A stretch of 64,000 nucleotides of DNA from Streptomyces sp. NBC_00536. GTDB taxonomy: Bacteria; Actinomycetota; Actinomycetes; Streptomycetales; Streptomycetaceae. How positions within the stretch are numbered: the stretch's first letter is position 1; every line of letters begins with the position of its first letter. The notes beneath the pieces are model-generated. The model was not told the origin of the DNA and made no database searches. It saw only the letters and a list, made by a program, of their open reading frames with translations. The translations under genes and the position numbers were made by a program. Below, piece after piece: positions 63,501-64,000 of the stretch. The stretch lies in assembly GCF_036346295.1 (NCBI RefSeq), contig NZ_CP107819.1, positions 4,898,001 through 4,962,000 on the forward strand, in the 5' to 3' direction.

Positions 63501-63544
63501 GGTCTCAGCAGTCGGAAGCGGCTGCCGAGCATTGGAGGGGGACC

Positions 63545-64000
63545 ATGACCATGCCCGAGAAGAGCGCCGGTGCCGAGGTGCTGCGCCCGCACGCCGAAGA
63601 CGCCTTCGCCCATGAACTGAAAGCCCTGGCGGCGGCCGACGACCGGACCCGCCCGGTCCGCTGGAAGCTCTCGCCCTGGGCCGTCGCCACCTACCTGCTC
63701 GGCGGCGAACTCCCCGACGGCACCGTCATCACGCCCAAGTACGTCGGCCCGCGCCGCATCGTCGAAGTCGCCGTCACCACCCTCGCCACCGACCGCGCCC
63801 TGCTGCTCCTCGGCGTCCCCGGCACTGCCAAGACCTGGGTGTCCGAGCACCTCGCCGCCGCGGTCAGCGGGGACTCCACCCTGCTCGTCCAGGGCACCGC
63901 GGGCACCCCGGAAGAAGCCATGCGCTACGGCTGGAACTACGCCCGGCTGCTCGCCCACGGCCCCAGCCGCGAGGCCCTCGTCCCCAGCCCCGTCATGCGG
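63545..64000 (+). CDS. MoxR-type AAA+ ATPase, 3' end off the window
   Basis: The first 152 codons of an AAA+ ATPase. After an N-terminal part with WKLSPWAVATYLLGG, the Walker A motif is GVPGTAKTW (about residues 93-101). MoxR ATPases work as chaperone-like motors with VWA-domain partners. ATG at 63545, with GGAGG at 63534-63538. The reading frame is still open at the window edge. In related loci genes for DUF5682 and VWA proteins follow, and may do so here. Confidence 0.88.
   Translation, partial: MTMPEKSAGAEVLRPHAEDAFAHELKALAAADDRTRPVRWKLSPWAVATYLLGGELPDGTVITPKYVGPRRIVEVAVTTLATDRALLLLGVPGTAKTWVSEHLAAAVSGDSTLLVQGTAGTPEEAMRYGWNYARLLAHGPSREALVPSPVMR

Overview
The window is high-GC chromosomal DNA from a Streptomyces. 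The gene order whiD - bldM - shbA - guaB - guaB3, the groES-groEL pair behind two CIRCE operators, a cluster of membrane Ser/Thr kinases, guaA, pcrA and icmB match the conserved core of Streptomyces chromosomes (in S. coelicolor these landmarks lie roughly between SCO4760 and SCO4803; this comparison is from memory, not a search). GTG starts, rare TTA codons and leaderless-looking promoters agree with this.

Layout. 1-2.6 kb: two tandem NodB-type deacetylases (first cut by the window edge) and an acetyltransferase. 2.6-7.3 kb, minus strand: a response regulator - histidine kinase - LCP - SEDS operon, an envelope-synthesis unit. 7.3-9.7 kb: HrcA/CIRCE-controlled groES-groEL. 9.7-13 kb: metabolic and regulatory singletons (SnoaL-like, SDR, MOSC, LysR). 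13-15.6 kb: developmental regulators whiD, bldM and the ECF sigma gene shbA, with a 180-bp MITE inserted exactly at the bldM stop codon. 15.7-18.6 kb: guaB and guaB3. 18.6-25.3 kb: an M16 peptidase with a membrane tail, two uncharacterised proteins, a nucleotide-sugar dehydrogenase that has lost its catalytic cysteine, and glpD. 25.4-34.5 kb: three receptor-like Ser/Thr kinases with a common plan (kinase - linker - one membrane segment - extracellular domain). The middle one is a 1436-residue pseudokinase split by a roughly 850-residue disordered insert. 34.6-40 kb: succinate-semialdehyde dehydrogenase, a GMC oxidoreductase and a sortase-anchored (LAxTG) surface protein.

40-44.2 kb is an accessory island between core genes. 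It holds a solitary TnpB gene behind a perfect DNA-damage (RecA-NDp/PafBC-type) promoter, and a divergent four-gene module (DUF7848 and a small protein to the left, DUF6879 and an XRE/DUF5753 regulator to the right) around a helically phased operator array. 44.2-59.7 kb returns to core: guaA, a class II aldolase, membrane proteins, a PspC/LiaRS-like envelope stress locus, an NlpC/P60 hydrolase, pcrA, an M23 peptidase, a lipase and icmB. 59.7-60.15 kb is a dense repeat island. 60.2-64 kb carries DUF5691, SWIM zinc-finger and MoxR-type ATPase genes (the last cut by the window edge).

The most interesting thread is a DNA-damage promoter motif, TTGTCRGTG-N8-TAN3T. It appears perfectly before tnpB and before the SWIM gene, with one -10 mismatch before the divergent MoxR gene, and in a weaker form before pcrA. 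It suggests that a TnpB nuclease, a helicase and a poorly described SWIM/MoxR/DUF5691 system are all damage-inducible. Second to this are the giant pseudokinase and the phased operator of the XRE/DUF6879 module.
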